A stretch of 5,981 nucleotides of DNA from the NCBI GenBank assembly GCA_007119095.1, contig SKQI01000116.1, positions 1 to 5,981 of the forward strand, read 5' to 3'. A program made the position numbers and the translations under genes. The first letter of the stretch is position 1; every line of letters begins with the position of its first letter. This DNA is from Wenzhouxiangella sp. (GTDB lineage: Bacteria; Pseudomonadota; Gammaproteobacteria; Xanthomonadales; Wenzhouxiangellaceae). Shown piece by piece: positions 1-5,879 of the stretch. The notes beneath the pieces were generated by a model. It was given only the letters and a program-made list of their open reading frames with translations, was not told the DNA's origin and ran no database searches.

Positions 1-116
1 GGACGGACTCGGCGCAGAGCAAGCGCTGAATGCATGTGAGTGGCAGCGATCAGCAGTGGCACCAGCATCACGAACGCCATACCCATGATCATGAATCCCG
101 CCAACATTCCCAGCAT
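1..116 (-). CDS. 5' end of a small or membrane-anchored hydrophobic protein (partial)
   Basis: The frame opens with ATG at 116-114 and stays open to the left edge of the window, giving 38 residues with no stop; the rest lies outside. The first ~26 residues are strongly hydrophobic and very rich in methionine (M1, M4, M9, M11, M13, M17), followed by the basic stretch LRRVR at 34-38. This looks like an N-terminal transmembrane helix or signal anchor. The start is supported by a purine-rich ribosome binding site, GGAGGG, 7 nt upstream. The gene is divergent from the DUF6498-like gene at 180. I do not recognise the family, and a single helix is not enough to assign a function. The SD sequence is the main reason for calling it real. 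Confidence 0.55.
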   Translation of the reverse strand, partial: MLGMLAGFMIMGMAFVMLVPLLIAATHMHSALALRRVR

Positions 117-179
117 GATCAGACCCTCCGAATACAAGCAAACGCCCCTTGGGGCTCTTTCTAATGGGATAATACCCCG
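117..179. promoter_or_regulatory. Divergent intergenic region with weak promoter-like signals
   Basis: These 63 nt separate two divergent genes, so they should hold promoters for both. A GATAAT hexamer at 168-173 matches five of six bases of the sigma-70 -10 box; its reverse strand overlaps TATTAT, which could serve the leftward gene. No convincing -35 box is seen for either. If the rightward -10 is used, transcription would start around position 180, leaving the gene almost leaderless or favouring a later start. A short palindrome, gcccc-tt-ggggc at 144-155, lies in the leader of the leftward gene. All of this is suggestive only. Confidence 0.25.
124..129 (-). promoter_or_regulatory. Shine-Dalgarno site of the left-edge hydrophobic gene
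   Basis: On the minus strand the sequence reads GGAGGG, 7 nt before the ATG at 116-114. It is among the best ribosome binding sites in the window and fixes the start of the partial gene, whose coding sequence is otherwise too short to judge. Confidence 0.6.
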
Positions 180-869
180 ATGACAGCAAAGAATCGACCT
201 GATGCCCGGATGACATCCAATAGCGGCATGTTGGCAATCATTCTGAGCAATACTCTGACTATTGTCATGGCCGCCGTCATGCCATGGGCGCTGGTGCACC
301 TGCTGTGGCCATTTTTTATACAAAGCGTGATTATCGGCGTCTTCTGGTACCAGCGCATTCGCAGCCTGGAGACATTCTGTACAGATTACGTAATGATCAA
401 TAACCGCTCGGTAGACTCAACCCCGGCTACCCGTGACTGGATCGCACGATTCTTTGCCTGGCACTACGGCGCCTTCCACATGGCTTACTTCATTGCGCTG
501 GCGATCCTGACCACGACCAGCTATCGCCGCCACCAGCAGCCGTTACCCGAAGACAGCACCTGGCAGCTAATCGGGGTGATCAGCCCAGTCGACCTCATTT
601 TCCTGATGGTCATCAGCTTCAGCTTTTTCTTCAGTCATCGTCTTGCGTTTGCCGAGCAGGTCGCTGCTGACCGGGAACGAAAGCCGGACATCGGCCGCTT
701 GATGATTCTGCCCTACGCGAGGATCCTGCCCATGCACATGGCCCTGGCTCTCGGCCCTTTCATTGGCCAGGCCGGCATGACCTGGCTGTTTGCCACCCTG
801 AAGGCCATCGCTGACACGCTGATGCACAAACTGGAGGATCGCTGGATGGACCGCAGATCCGAGCGATAA
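180..869 (+). CDS. DUF6498-like integral membrane protein
   Basis: This 229-residue protein has about five hydrophobic segments: roughly residues 18-39, 43-58, 90-111, 134-153 and 183-208. Motifs that recall the DUF6498 family are a Trp/Ser-rich helix with WPFFIQSVIIGVF (43-55), FFAWHYGAFHMAYF (91-104) with a central HYG, and LPYARILPMHMALALG (177-192), where an arginine precedes a conserved-looking histidine. The biochemical role of DUF6498 proteins is not known to me. The loop at 156-172 and the C-terminal tail (213-229) are charged. The frame is closed by a stop at 162-164, so ATG 180 is the earliest start; no clear ribosome binding site precedes it, and ATG codons at 210 or 228 are alternatives that keep all helices. 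It is convergent with the T6SS operon and need not be linked to it functionally. Family assignment is by motif memory. Confidence 0.8.
   Translation: MTAKNRPDARMTSNSGMLAIILSNTLTIVMAAVMPWALVHLLWPFFIQSVIIGVFWYQRIRSLETFCTDYVMINNRSVDSTPATRDWIARFFAWHYGAFHMAYFIALAILTTTSYRRHQQPLPEDSTWQLIGVISPVDLIFLMVISFSFFFSHRLAFAEQVAADRERKPDIGRLMILPYARILPMHMALALGPFIGQAGMTWLFATLKAIADTLMHKLEDRWMDRRSER
838..867. terminator. Bulged hairpin across the DUF6498 gene stop, possible weak terminator
   Basis: The arm atcgctggat (838-847) pairs with atccgagcgat (857-867), giving ten base pairs with a single bulged G at 861 and a 9-nt loop. It overlaps the TAA stop at 867-869. No T-run follows on either strand, so it is not a standard intrinsic terminator. 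Its position between two convergent genes makes a weak bidirectional terminator or transcript-end stabiliser possible, but it could be chance within coding sequence. Confidence 0.2.
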
Positions 870-941
870 TGCTCTACGCCATCTACCCGGCCAGGCATCG
901 ACCCGTCAATTTCCTGAATTGTCAGACTATGCCCGTGACGC

Positions 942-1343
942 TCAAGGTGCCAGAACAAGCACCTTGAATTGACTGGGCACCAACGAAGCGCCCGCGATAT
1001 TGGTACTGTTTTGCAGCGACATGCTGGTCAATCGAGTGGTCGGCATACCACCTGTCAAGCAGGTAAACGCTCCGGTCAGGTTGCGTGATGGTCCCATTAC
1101 AAACGCCGAGGCAACTCCCGTTGCAATGCCTGCGTTGTCTCCATTGCTCATCGGCACGACCGTGGCCATGTTATGCGCCGGAGTACCGCCCGTGAGCACC
1201 TTGAACTGACTTGGAATGGCGGTCGGCTGCATCGCGATATTCGGGTACGGTATCGGGACCGGCGTGGGCGACGGCGGCGCCGGCGTCAAACAGACATCCG
1301 GAAACGCGAAATCCATGCCCATCATTTGTGTGTTAGCAAACAT
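942..1343 (-). CDS. PAAR-like DUF4150 protein, T6SS spike tip
   Basis: This 133-residue protein has the hallmarks of the DUF4150 (PAAR-like) family: an N-terminal FPDVCLTPAPPSPTPVPIPYPN (14-35, PDVC-TP plus proline-rich IPYPN), then TGGTPAHNMAT (51-61), SNGDNAG (66-72), GVASAFVMG (76-84), and a second half-repeat with LTGGMPTTRLTS (96-107) and N-IAG. PSQFKVL occurs twice (44-50 and 123-129), showing the internal duplication of the fold. PAAR-like proteins cap the VgrG trimer at the tip of the T6SS needle. In effector versions the domain is followed by a C-terminal toxin; here the protein stops right after the domain, so it is a bare tip. Candidate metal ligands C18, H57 and C95 are visible but unproven. 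It starts 6 nt after the DUF3540 stop, with only a weak AGAAG, so translation is probably coupled. It is the last gene of the operon. Confidence 0.9.
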   Translation of the reverse strand: MFANTQMMGMDFAFPDVCLTPAPPSPTPVPIPYPNIAMQPTAIPSQFKVLTGGTPAHNMATVVPMSNGDNAGIATGVASAFVMGPSRNLTGAFTCLTGGMPTTRLTSMSLQNSTNIAGASLVPSQFKVLVLAP

Positions 1344-1349
1344 AAGCTT

Positions 1350-2009
1350 CTATCCCAATTGAATCTGATCGCCATCAACCTTGGCGACTTCACGCGCCTG
1401 GACGATCACGTTCTCGCCGCGCAGCGTCATTGCCGATCGCGCTCGATGGTCAACCTGGCCGGCCCGTTTGTGATCCATACCCTCGACCTTGCGCACGCTA
1501 TTCTCGGCAAACTGGTTGAGTTGGCGGGCAACCATATCCAGCGTCTCACCCACCATCGCCATGCGGCCGTAGCGAAGCTGCAGTTTTTCGATAGCCCAAC
1601 AGGCCTTTTCGGCCACGAACTCACTGACCCTGGCTCGCAGCTGCAGTCGGCTGCCGGTCACCGATACGCTGCCTGGCGCCGAAATATCCAGATCCTGGTC
1701 ACAGTGCAGTTTCAAACTGCCGCCGACAGCCCTCAGTGATACGTCCCCGGGCAAGCTCAATGCGTTGGTGCCATCCTGTGCACGCTCCAGTACGGCCAGA
1801 ACCCAGGCTTCGTCGCCCTGCCACAAGAGCAGGACCCTGTCTCCTGGACAAGGCTCTAGCAGGCAGCTAGACGCGCGTCGGGCCGGCATCAGCCCGTGTT
1901 GCTCGGTAGCAAGCATCCAACGCTGACCATTGCCGTCAACGACCCGGCCGATCAGTTGGATAGGTTCGGGACGAATGGGAATTGCCGCTTGTGGGGTTCG
2001 GGCCGTCAT
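1350..2009 (-). CDS. DUF3540 protein, T6SS spike-associated
   Basis: The protein has 219 residues. Family-like features in order are ASSCLLEPCPGDRVLLL (46-62), the EAWVLAVLER segment (67-76), LSLPGDVSLRAVGGSLKLH (84-102), an alternating beta-rich stretch to ~130, an amphipathic helix around 131-172, and the C-terminal signature with DHRAR (187-191), LRGENVIVQA (196-205) and KVDGDQIQLG (210-219). DUF3540 genes are commonly found beside DUF2169 and DUF4150 genes in T6SS loci. The GDRVLL and VDGDQI segments resemble beta-strand repeats in spike proteins, so a structural role near the spike is inferred. I chose ATG 2009-2007: the frame stays open upstream to an ATG at 2189, but that extension lies over the pentapeptide gene and looks non-native, whereas GGAG at 2023-2020 sits 10 nt before the chosen start. 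The gap to the upstream stop is 34 nt. Confidence 0.88.
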   Translation of the reverse strand: MTARTPQAAIPIRPEPIQLIGRVVDGNGQRWMLATEQHGLMPARRASSCLLEPCPGDRVLLLWQGDEAWVLAVLERAQDGTNALSLPGDVSLRAVGGSLKLHCDQDLDISAPGSVSVTGSRLQLRARVSEFVAEKACWAIEKLQLRYGRMAMVGETLDMVARQLNQFAENSVRKVEGMDHKRAGQVDHRARSAMTLRGENVIVQAREVAKVDGDQIQLG

Positions 2010-2019
2010 GGCATTTTTG

Positions 2020-2023
2020 CTCC
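2020..2023 (-). promoter_or_regulatory. Shine-Dalgarno site deciding the DUF3540 start
   Basis: GGAG on the minus strand lies 10 nt before ATG 2009-2007, inside the 34-nt intercistronic gap. It supports the short 219-residue form over a 279-residue form that would overlap the preceding gene. An out-of-frame ATG at 2014-2012 lies between the site and the start. Confidence 0.5.
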
Positions 2024-2043
2024 GTTTCTTGGGTCTTACCCTA

Positions 2044-3162
2044 TCATGCAGGTGGGCGCCAGCGCTCTGCCGCCAGTCGCTTGGAATCTTCACCCAGCGC
2101 CTCGGCGCGGGCGGGGATATGAGCGTTTTCGTCGAGTACCCGGTGCAGGCAGGTTCGAAACATTTTTGCACCGGCCATATCAACACCACTCAGATCACAA
2201 TGCGAGAAATCCGCATAAGTCAAATCGGTCTGATCCATGCGCGCGGCCGCACAGCGCGCGCCTTCCCACTGGCTCTGGTAGATATTGGCGCCGGTAAACA
2301 CGGCGTGCTCGGCTAGCGCACCGTTGAAAAGGCCTTGAAACAGGTTGGCTCCTCTAAAGTCGGCACCGCCAAGCTCGGCCTTGATAAAGATCGAATTCGG
2401 GGCATCAACCTCGGCCAGACAGGCATCAGTCAGTCGGGCTTCCTGAAAATTGCACTGAGCAAGCTTGGAGCGACTGAAATTCACCCCAGTCAAGTCGGCA
2501 CGCATGAACTGGCACAGGGTGAAATCCTTGTCGGACAGATCCAGCCCTGAAAGGTCGGCATCAATGAATATGCAAAGATAGAAGCGTGAGCCATCCATTT
2601 GTGCATGTTGCAAATTGGCTTTGAGCAAGACGACACGATTCATGAACAGATTGCGAAAATCCGGCCGCAGTATTTGCGAGCTCAAAAATACCGTGAACTC
2701 CATATGCGCTTCTGCAAAACTGCAGTCATGCAGAATACTTTTGGTAAAACGGGTCATTTCCATCTGCGCGCCGCCAAAATCAGCCTCGGCAAGAACACAT
2801 TCGTTGAAGGTAGCTTCGCGCGCCTCGGCAGACTGCAATCGCGAACCTTGCAGCCGACAATTATGAAACAGGCACTCTTTCAGGCAGGCACTGGACAGGT
2901 CGGTTCCTTCCAGATTGCATTCAGTCAATGCACCATCGACAAGCGAAGTATTGCGTAATCTTGCCCCGTTCAGATTGCATTGGACAAATGCGCACTCGTC
3001 CAATTTGCAATCGCTCAGATTGGCCCGGCCAAAATCAACCTGCTGGAAAATAACACCAGAGTAATCACGGCCAGACAGGTCCTGGCCGGCAAGGCTCAGC
3101 TCAGTCGCACTCAGCGAAGTCTTCAACAAGCTATCCAATTCCTCGGGACTGACGGTGCGCAT
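2044..3162 (-). CDS. Pentapeptide-repeat protein of the T6SS accessory operon
   Basis: This 372-residue protein consists almost wholly of pentapeptide repeats, predicted to form a right-handed quadrilateral beta-helix. After a short leader (MRTVSPEELDSLLKTSLS), the central hydrophobic position recurs every five residues from L24 to L339 without a register break: 64 consecutive pentapeptides, or 16 four-sided coils. The C-terminal tail (340-372) is charged and ends WRPPA, probably a capping helix. There are 16 cysteines, most at the i-2 position of the repeat. By hand count it is acidic (about 51 D/E against 35 K/R). No signal peptide or membrane segment is seen, so it should be cytoplasmic before any secretion. 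Its ATG overlaps the stop of the DUF2169 gene by one base, and a strong GGGGAGG precedes it. Such proteins recur beside DUF2169, DUF3540 and DUF4150 genes; a scaffold or spike-fitting role is inferred. DNA mimicry, as in Qnr/MfpA, is possible but unsupported. Confidence 0.9.
   Translation of the reverse strand: MRTVSPEELDSLLKTSLSATELSLAGQDLSGRDYSGVIFQQVDFGRANLSDCKLDECAFVQCNLNGARLRNTSLVDGALTECNLEGTDLSSACLKECLFHNCRLQGSRLQSAEAREATFNECVLAEADFGGAQMEMTRFTKSILHDCSFAEAHMEFTVFLSSQILRPDFRNLFMNRVVLLKANLQHAQMDGSRFYLCIFIDADLSGLDLSDKDFTLCQFMRADLTGVNFSRSKLAQCNFQEARLTDACLAEVDAPNSIFIKAELGGADFRGANLFQGLFNGALAEHAVFTGANIYQSQWEGARCAAARMDQTDLTYADFSHCDLSGVDMAGAKMFRTCLHRVLDENAHIPARAEALGEDSKRLAAERWRPPA
2140..3099 (-). 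repeat. Uninterrupted array of 64 pentapeptide repeats (15-nt period)
   Basis: Residues 22-341 of the 372-residue protein form one array. The central residue falls at every position equal to 4 modulo 5: L24, L29, Y34, F39, F44, L49 and so on to M329, M334, L339. Weak units have Ala or Cys at the centre (114, 254, 284, 304). The coding DNA therefore has a 15-bp period, but units are diverged and not tandem-duplicate at base level. Confidence 0.85.
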
Positions 3163-5822
3163 CAGGGCGCCTCCCCATTCCGAGGAAATTTGCGAGGATA
3201 GGTGCGCATTCGTTCCGTCAAGGCGTGGTCGAAATCAGTACTGCGTTCGACGTGAACCTGGGCGAGATCGGCCTGGAACAGATTGGCGCCTTCCAGGTTC
3301 GCGGCGCGCAGATCGGCCTTGGTCAGTAGCGCATTACGAAGATCAGCGCCGCGCAGCCGAGCCTCTCGCAAGTCGGTTCGAATCCACATCGAACCTGCCG
3401 CCTTGATTCTCTCCAGATTGACGCCACCGGCCTTGGCCTCACTGAAGTCAGCGCCAGACAAGCTGGCATCATCAAACCGGCTCCCCAACAGATTCGCACC
3501 TCTGAAATTGGCATGGTCAGCCTCAGCCCCGTCCAGCCTGGCGCCGCTAAGATCGCTATCAACCAGAAAACGCACGTTGCCGAGCTTTGCCCCTGTCAGA
3601 CGAGCCTGCCGCAGGCGACAGGTAATGAAAGCCGCCTGGCCGAGCTCGGCTCCGGAAAGATCCGCCTCGTCCAGGGTGCAGCGAATGAAGACCGCAGAAG
3701 CAAGCTGCGCCTCTCGCAGTGAAAGCCCGCTGAGATCCCGATCCAGGAATAGTGCGTTGTTGAGCACGGCCTTGTCCAGGCAGACCCCCTCGAAGCGAAC
3801 ATCCAGCAAGTTGCCCAGCCCTTCCATCTTAGCGCCGGTAAGGTCCACCTCGCGCAGACGAGCCCCGGCGAGATTGGCATCGGTCAGATCGGCTTCGCGA
3901 GCACTACCGCCACTCCAGCGACTTTTGCCCAGGTTGGCGCCCTTCAGGCTGGCACCGTCCAGACAGGTTGCTTCCAGACGGGCATGAGCCAGCACTGCTT
4001 CGTCCAGCACAGCCCCATCCAGCCTGGTGCCGTCCAGACGAGCAGATTCCAGCAATATCCCTTCCAACCTGGCACCACGCAGATCCATACCACTGAGATC
4101 AACCCCGGTAAAATCCTGATCTCGAACCGACTGCCCATTGGCCAGCATTTCTGTCAGCTTGCCACGTTGCTGAGCAGAACGATTCGATACAGGCGCCGCT
4201 GTTTGCTCATGGGCACCCATACGGTACAGGCCAATCAAGTCCGTTCGGGCAGTCCGCCATCCTTCCAATACCAGCGGATCATCCAGTGTCGCCCTTATTG
4301 CACTGGCATCCTGTCCAGCTGCCTCCAGCTCCTCTGCCATTCCTTCATGCATGGCGATGATCTGGTTAGGATCATAGTCAGGTGGGCCGGTTTTGGGCGA
4401 GTCGACGTCAGGAGGCGACGTGATTTCGGCCAGCTCCGGGTTTTCTTCATAAACCCCGAACGCCTTTTCAGTGAACTGTTTCTTGTTCCTTTCTAGCTCA
4501 TCCAGACGCGCCCTTTGCGCAGCAAACTCGCGCTCCTGCTCCCGGATGTATTCCTGCAAATCCTCAATTTTGGTCAGATCAGGCATTTCGGGAAAGCTCG
4601 GAGGCTCTCCGGTGTCAATCGGTAGCTCCTTGGCCTGAGCCAAAGCGGCATCACGCTGGCTGTCAAAAATCGCCCGCATACGATCCAGACGAGGCTGTGG
4701 TTGCGGCTCCTTCAGACGGTTGGCAGCCCAGTCCAGCAGTGACACGCCGAGGCCCTCCGGCATCAGGTCGTCATCCCGCAGCAGATCCAGCATATCAGCC
4801 AGATCGCCGTCCCGATTTAAGCGCTTGGCAAGCACATCAGCATAATGCTGGAGCTGCCGCTGCCGGTCGCTGTGCTCGGCGGCCAACAAAAGCAGTTCGA
4901 TATCGGCGCCGTCGTCCTCTTCGACTTCGAAACTGGCGTGGTAGATCAACGTCATGCGCTCAATCCCGGGAAAAAACCAGACGGTCGTGAGCTGGCTGAC
5001 CGCTTCCTCAAGATCAGCCTGGCCGTGCCGACGGCAGAAAACGCGCTGACGTAGCCGAGGCAGTTCACCCGCAATCAGGGACTTTTCGGGATGAAGATTC
5101 TCCAGGCGGAAGTACTCCCCACCTTCAAGCGGCCCATCCAGCCACTGTGCCGGCTGAGCAACATTGAAATAGTTCCAGTTAATGTCAGAGGCGAAACCAG
5201 GATAGTCGGTTTTCAACCAGTCGTTACCATAACTCCCGGCCAGCCGCTGGCGCTGCGGCCAGCCGGGATCAACCGGACCAAAACCTGACGGTTCACGACG
5301 TTGCCCTGGCCGGGTCAGGAATTCGCCGGGAGTCTCAATATTTGGCAAGGGGATGCGCTTCTGGCCGTCCTTTGCCGTGACAGCTTCAGCACCTTTGCCC
5401 ATTGGGTTGACGGCAAGCTTTTCGCCTCCGAAGGCACGCGCCCAACCCAGCGGCATTTCCACAAATGGTTCCGGGTCCGAAATCTGCTCACCATGAAACC
5501 AGCGATCACCAAACACTGCCAATTCACGCCGCTGGCCACCGAGCTCTGCAGCTGCGCGCAGCAGTCCGGTAGGCTTTCCTGCAGGCGCCCAGGCCGAACC
5601 AGCAACCAAGAACTCCCCGCGCTTTTTGGGCACGCCGGTATCAAGAACGACCTCTGGACCATTCACCTTCGCAGCATCCTGCCATAGCGCCGATTCCGGC
5701 AGCAGGCGTGGTTCTCCATCCAAAGGCACATGCACCAGCGACGCAACGCCCAGATAGTGACGACGCCGAAAAGTGAAAGGCCGTGACAACAAGCCAATCT
5801 GAAACGGTTTGACGACTCTCAT
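3162..5822 (-). CDS. DUF2169 protein fused to a pentapeptide-repeat helix, T6SS adaptor candidate
   Basis: This 886-residue protein has three parts. Residues ~1-300 are a DUF2169 domain: MRVVKPFQIGLLSRPF at the N-terminus, DPEPFVEMPLGWARAFGG (116-133) followed by NPMGKG (139-144), PSGFGPVDPGWPQR (178-191), GSYGNDWL (196-203), and a C-terminal VWFFPGIERM (281-290). Residues ~300-560 are a charged helical linker, with a probable coiled coil around 417-455 and a proline/aspartate-rich hinge (469-486). Residues ~569-855 are pentapeptide repeats. In Agrobacterium a DUF2169 protein acts as adaptor for a PAAR-like T6SS effector, so a similar loading role for the DUF4150 protein here is a reasonable inference. 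The start is supported by TGAGG 5 nt upstream and by the family-typical N-terminus. It is the first recognised gene of the operon. DUF2169-pentapeptide fusions of this type are known; the exact function of the repeat tail is not. Confidence 0.9.
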   Translation of the reverse strand: MRVVKPFQIGLLSRPFTFRRRHYLGVASLVHVPLDGEPRLLPESALWQDAAKVNGPEVVLDTGVPKKRGEFLVAGSAWAPAGKPTGLLRAAAELGGQRRELAVFGDRWFHGEQISDPEPFVEMPLGWARAFGGEKLAVNPMGKGAEAVTAKDGQKRIPLPNIETPGEFLTRPGQRREPSGFGPVDPGWPQRQRLAGSYGNDWLKTDYPGFASDINWNYFNVAQPAQWLDGPLEGGEYFRLENLHPEKSLIAGELPRLRQRVFCRRHGQADLEEAVSQLTTVWFFPGIERMTLIYHASFEVEEDDGADIELLLLAAEHSDRQRQLQHYADVLAKRLNRDGDLADMLDLLRDDDLMPEGLGVSLLDWAANRLKEPQPQPRLDRMRAIFDSQRDAALAQAKELPIDTGEPPSFPEMPDLTKIEDLQEYIREQEREFAAQRARLDELERNKKQFTEKAFGVYEENPELAEITSPPDVDSPKTGPPDYDPNQIIAMHEGMAEELEAAGQDASAIRATLDDPLVLEGWRTARTDLIGLYRMGAHEQTAAPVSNRSAQQRGKLTEMLANGQSVRDQDFTGVDLSGMDLRGARLEGILLESARLDGTRLDGAVLDEAVLAHARLEATCLDGASLKGANLGKSRWSGGSAREADLTDANLAGARLREVDLTGAKMEGLGNLLDVRFEGVCLDKAVLNNALFLDRDLSGLSLREAQLASAVFIRCTLDEADLSGAELGQAAFITCRLRQARLTGAKLGNVRFLVDSDLSGARLDGAEADHANFRGANLLGSRFDDASLSGADFSEAKAGGVNLERIKAAGSMWIRTDLREARLRGADLRNALLTKADLRAANLEGANLFQADLAQVHVERSTDFDHALTERMRTYPRKFPRNGEAP
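3170..3176 (-). promoter_or_regulatory. Strong Shine-Dalgarno site inside the end of the DUF2169 gene
   Basis: The minus strand reads GGGGAGG, 7 nt before the ATG of the pentapeptide gene at 3162-3160. The site lies within the last codons of the DUF2169 gene (Asn-Gly-Glu-Ala-Pro), whose stop overlaps the next start as TGATG. This favours translational re-initiation or coupling, plus efficient independent initiation of the second gene. Confidence 0.6.
3258..4118 (-). repeat. Pentapeptide-repeat array of the DUF2169 fusion, in three register blocks
   Basis: Within residues 569-855, central hydrophobic residues recur every five positions in three blocks: 571-666 (20 units), 672 or 677 to 752 (16-17 units), and 758-853 (20 units). 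One residue is inserted at each of the two block junctions (GLGNLLDVRF near 668-677, and FLVDSDL near 752-758). Units are closer to the canonical A(D/N/R)LxG than in the neighbouring pentapeptide protein, for example ARLDG, ADLSG, ANLEG. Confidence 0.8.
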
Positions 5823-5827
5823 CCGAA

Positions 5828-5832
5828 CCTCA
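5828..5832 (-). promoter_or_regulatory. Shine-Dalgarno site of the DUF2169 gene
   Basis: TGAGG on the minus strand lies 5 nt before ATG 5822-5820, within a 57-nt gap (5823-5879) after the upstream stop codon. No convincing -10/-35 pair is seen in the gap, so the gene may be transcribed from further upstream with the AT-rich partial gene. The other ATG in the gap (5833-5831) is out of frame. Confidence 0.5.
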
Positions 5833-5879
5833 TGGTTGGAGAAAGCACTGTCTGGCAGTCACCAATCCAGTGTCGCTGA

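Noticed and set aside
144..155. The palindrome gccccttggggc between the divergent genes, considered as an operator or terminator.
   Set aside because: The stem is only 4-5 bp and no T-run follows on either strand; too short to support a call beyond a mention in the intergenic region.
1173..1739. A 188-codon plus-strand frame opposite the DUF4150 and DUF3540 genes.
   Set aside because: It is Arg/His-rich without domain character, and it lies opposite two well-supported genes with recognisable motifs.
2335..2958. Plus-strand frames opposite the second pentapeptide gene that themselves look repetitive.
   Set aside because: Their pseudo-repeats are mirror images of the sense-strand pentapeptides, and they resemble no family.
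3283..3987. A 234-codon plus-strand frame antisense to the DUF2169 pentapeptide array, rich in Arg, Ser and Ala.
   Set aside because: The 15-nt repeat periodicity of the true gene keeps antisense frames open; the composition is low-complexity and there is no supporting start context.
942..5822. Whether the repetitive DNA could be a CRISPR array or tandem repeat element.
   Set aside because: The periodicity is 15 bp and in frame with pentapeptide codons, units are strongly diverged, and there are no conserved repeats separated by unique spacers.
5845..5875. Possible hairpin or operator upstream of the DUF2169 gene (CACTG ... CAGTG on the minus strand).
   Set aside because: Only five bases pair around a 17-nt unpaired interior; consistent with chance.
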